Of a DNA stretch of 64,000 nucleotides, positions 63,967-64,000 are shown one piece after another (positions within the stretch are counted from its first letter, which is position 1; every line of letters starts with the position of its first letter). This stretch comes from Bradyrhizobium sp. CB1717 (lineage in GTDB: Bacteria; Pseudomonadota; Alphaproteobacteria; Rhizobiales; Xanthobacteraceae), in contig NZ_CP121666.1 in assembly GCF_029714325.1 (NCBI RefSeq), forward strand, positions 6,789,001 through 6,853,000. The letters are read 5' to 3'. A model generated the notes under the pieces. That model worked only from the letters and a program-made list of their open reading frames with translations, did no database searches and was not told the DNA's origin. A program made the position numbers and the translations under genes.

Positions 63967-64000
63967 GTCATTCCGGGGCGGTCCGTAGGACCGAACCCGG
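63967..64000. repeat. Palindromic intergenic repeat, family A, copy 4 (cut by window edge)
   Basis: Begins GTCATTCCGGGGCG, then GGTCCGTAGGACC and CGAACCCGG before the window ends. Confidence 0.75.

Noticed and set aside
1..64000. tRNA or rRNA genes, CRISPR arrays, prophage or complete insertion sequences
   Set aside because: No T-loop GTTCGANTC with matching acceptor stem, no spaced direct repeats, and no transposase or integrase protein were seen by eye. A tRNAscan or IS search would settle it.

Overview
The window is high-GC alphaproteobacterial chromosome, most likely Bradyrhizobium or a close Nitrobacteraceae relative. This rests on the hopanoid genes (hpnC-hpnD-hpnE-shc, plus a 2-methylhopanoid methylase), the typical dispersed palindromic intergenic repeats, and the style of the metabolic genes. 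I see no tRNA, rRNA, CRISPR array, complete insertion sequence or prophage, so this looks like core or stable accessory chromosome, not an island.

Region 1 (1-12.8 kb) is a lipid and hopanoid neighbourhood, mostly on the minus strand. A truncated squalene-hopene cyclase lies at the left edge. It is preceded by hpnE, hpnD and hpnC, which convert farnesyl diphosphate to squalene. Small secreted proteins, a methyltransferase and an RND/MMPL exporter follow. Then comes the unusual order eutB - hpnP - eutC, in which the radical-SAM C-2 hopanoid methylase sits between the two ethanolamine ammonia-lyase subunits. Region 2 (13-24.7 kb) holds a chemoreceptor, a tandem pair of large paralogous membrane proteins that share a duplicated upstream element, a DoxX protein, an acyl-CoA dehydrogenase, an ABC substrate-binding protein, an M81/MlrC peptidase and an HdeD-like membrane protein. 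Region 3 (24.8-37.4 kb) has a Rieske-flavoprotein reductase, an alpha/beta hydrolase, an HD phosphohydrolase, a three-gene transglutaminase / ATP-grasp-alpha-E / transglutaminase-DUF2126 operon, and an Aer-like PAS plus chemoreceptor pair that appears split by a frameshift at a CT repeat.

Region 4 (37.5-47.3 kb) is a catabolic cluster. A MarR/HpaR-type regulator, an HpcH/HpaI aldolase and a UxaA/GarD-type dehydratase are transcribed leftwards. A homoprotocatechuate meta-cleavage operon (hpaH, hpaF, hpaE, hpaD, a FAH-family hpaG-like gene and a ThDP-dependent enzyme) is transcribed rightwards. A perfect 16-bp palindrome in the divergent promoter is the likely regulator site. Region 5 (47.4-55.1 kb) holds an AlkB and second 2OG-oxygenase pair, amidase plus DUF2848, a DUF35 / thiolase / SDR operon and a Tat-exported SMP-30 protein. 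Region 6 (55.2-64 kb) holds PEP carboxylase, a 1.1-kb gene-free stretch of repeat-like sequence, several small secreted or membrane proteins, an orphan Imm11-like protein, YccF with a nearby 65-bp duplicate of its 3' end, and an acyl-CoA synthetase.

All family names come from reading the translated sequence; no database search was run. At least six families of palindromic intergenic repeats punctuate the window, some of them inside operons.
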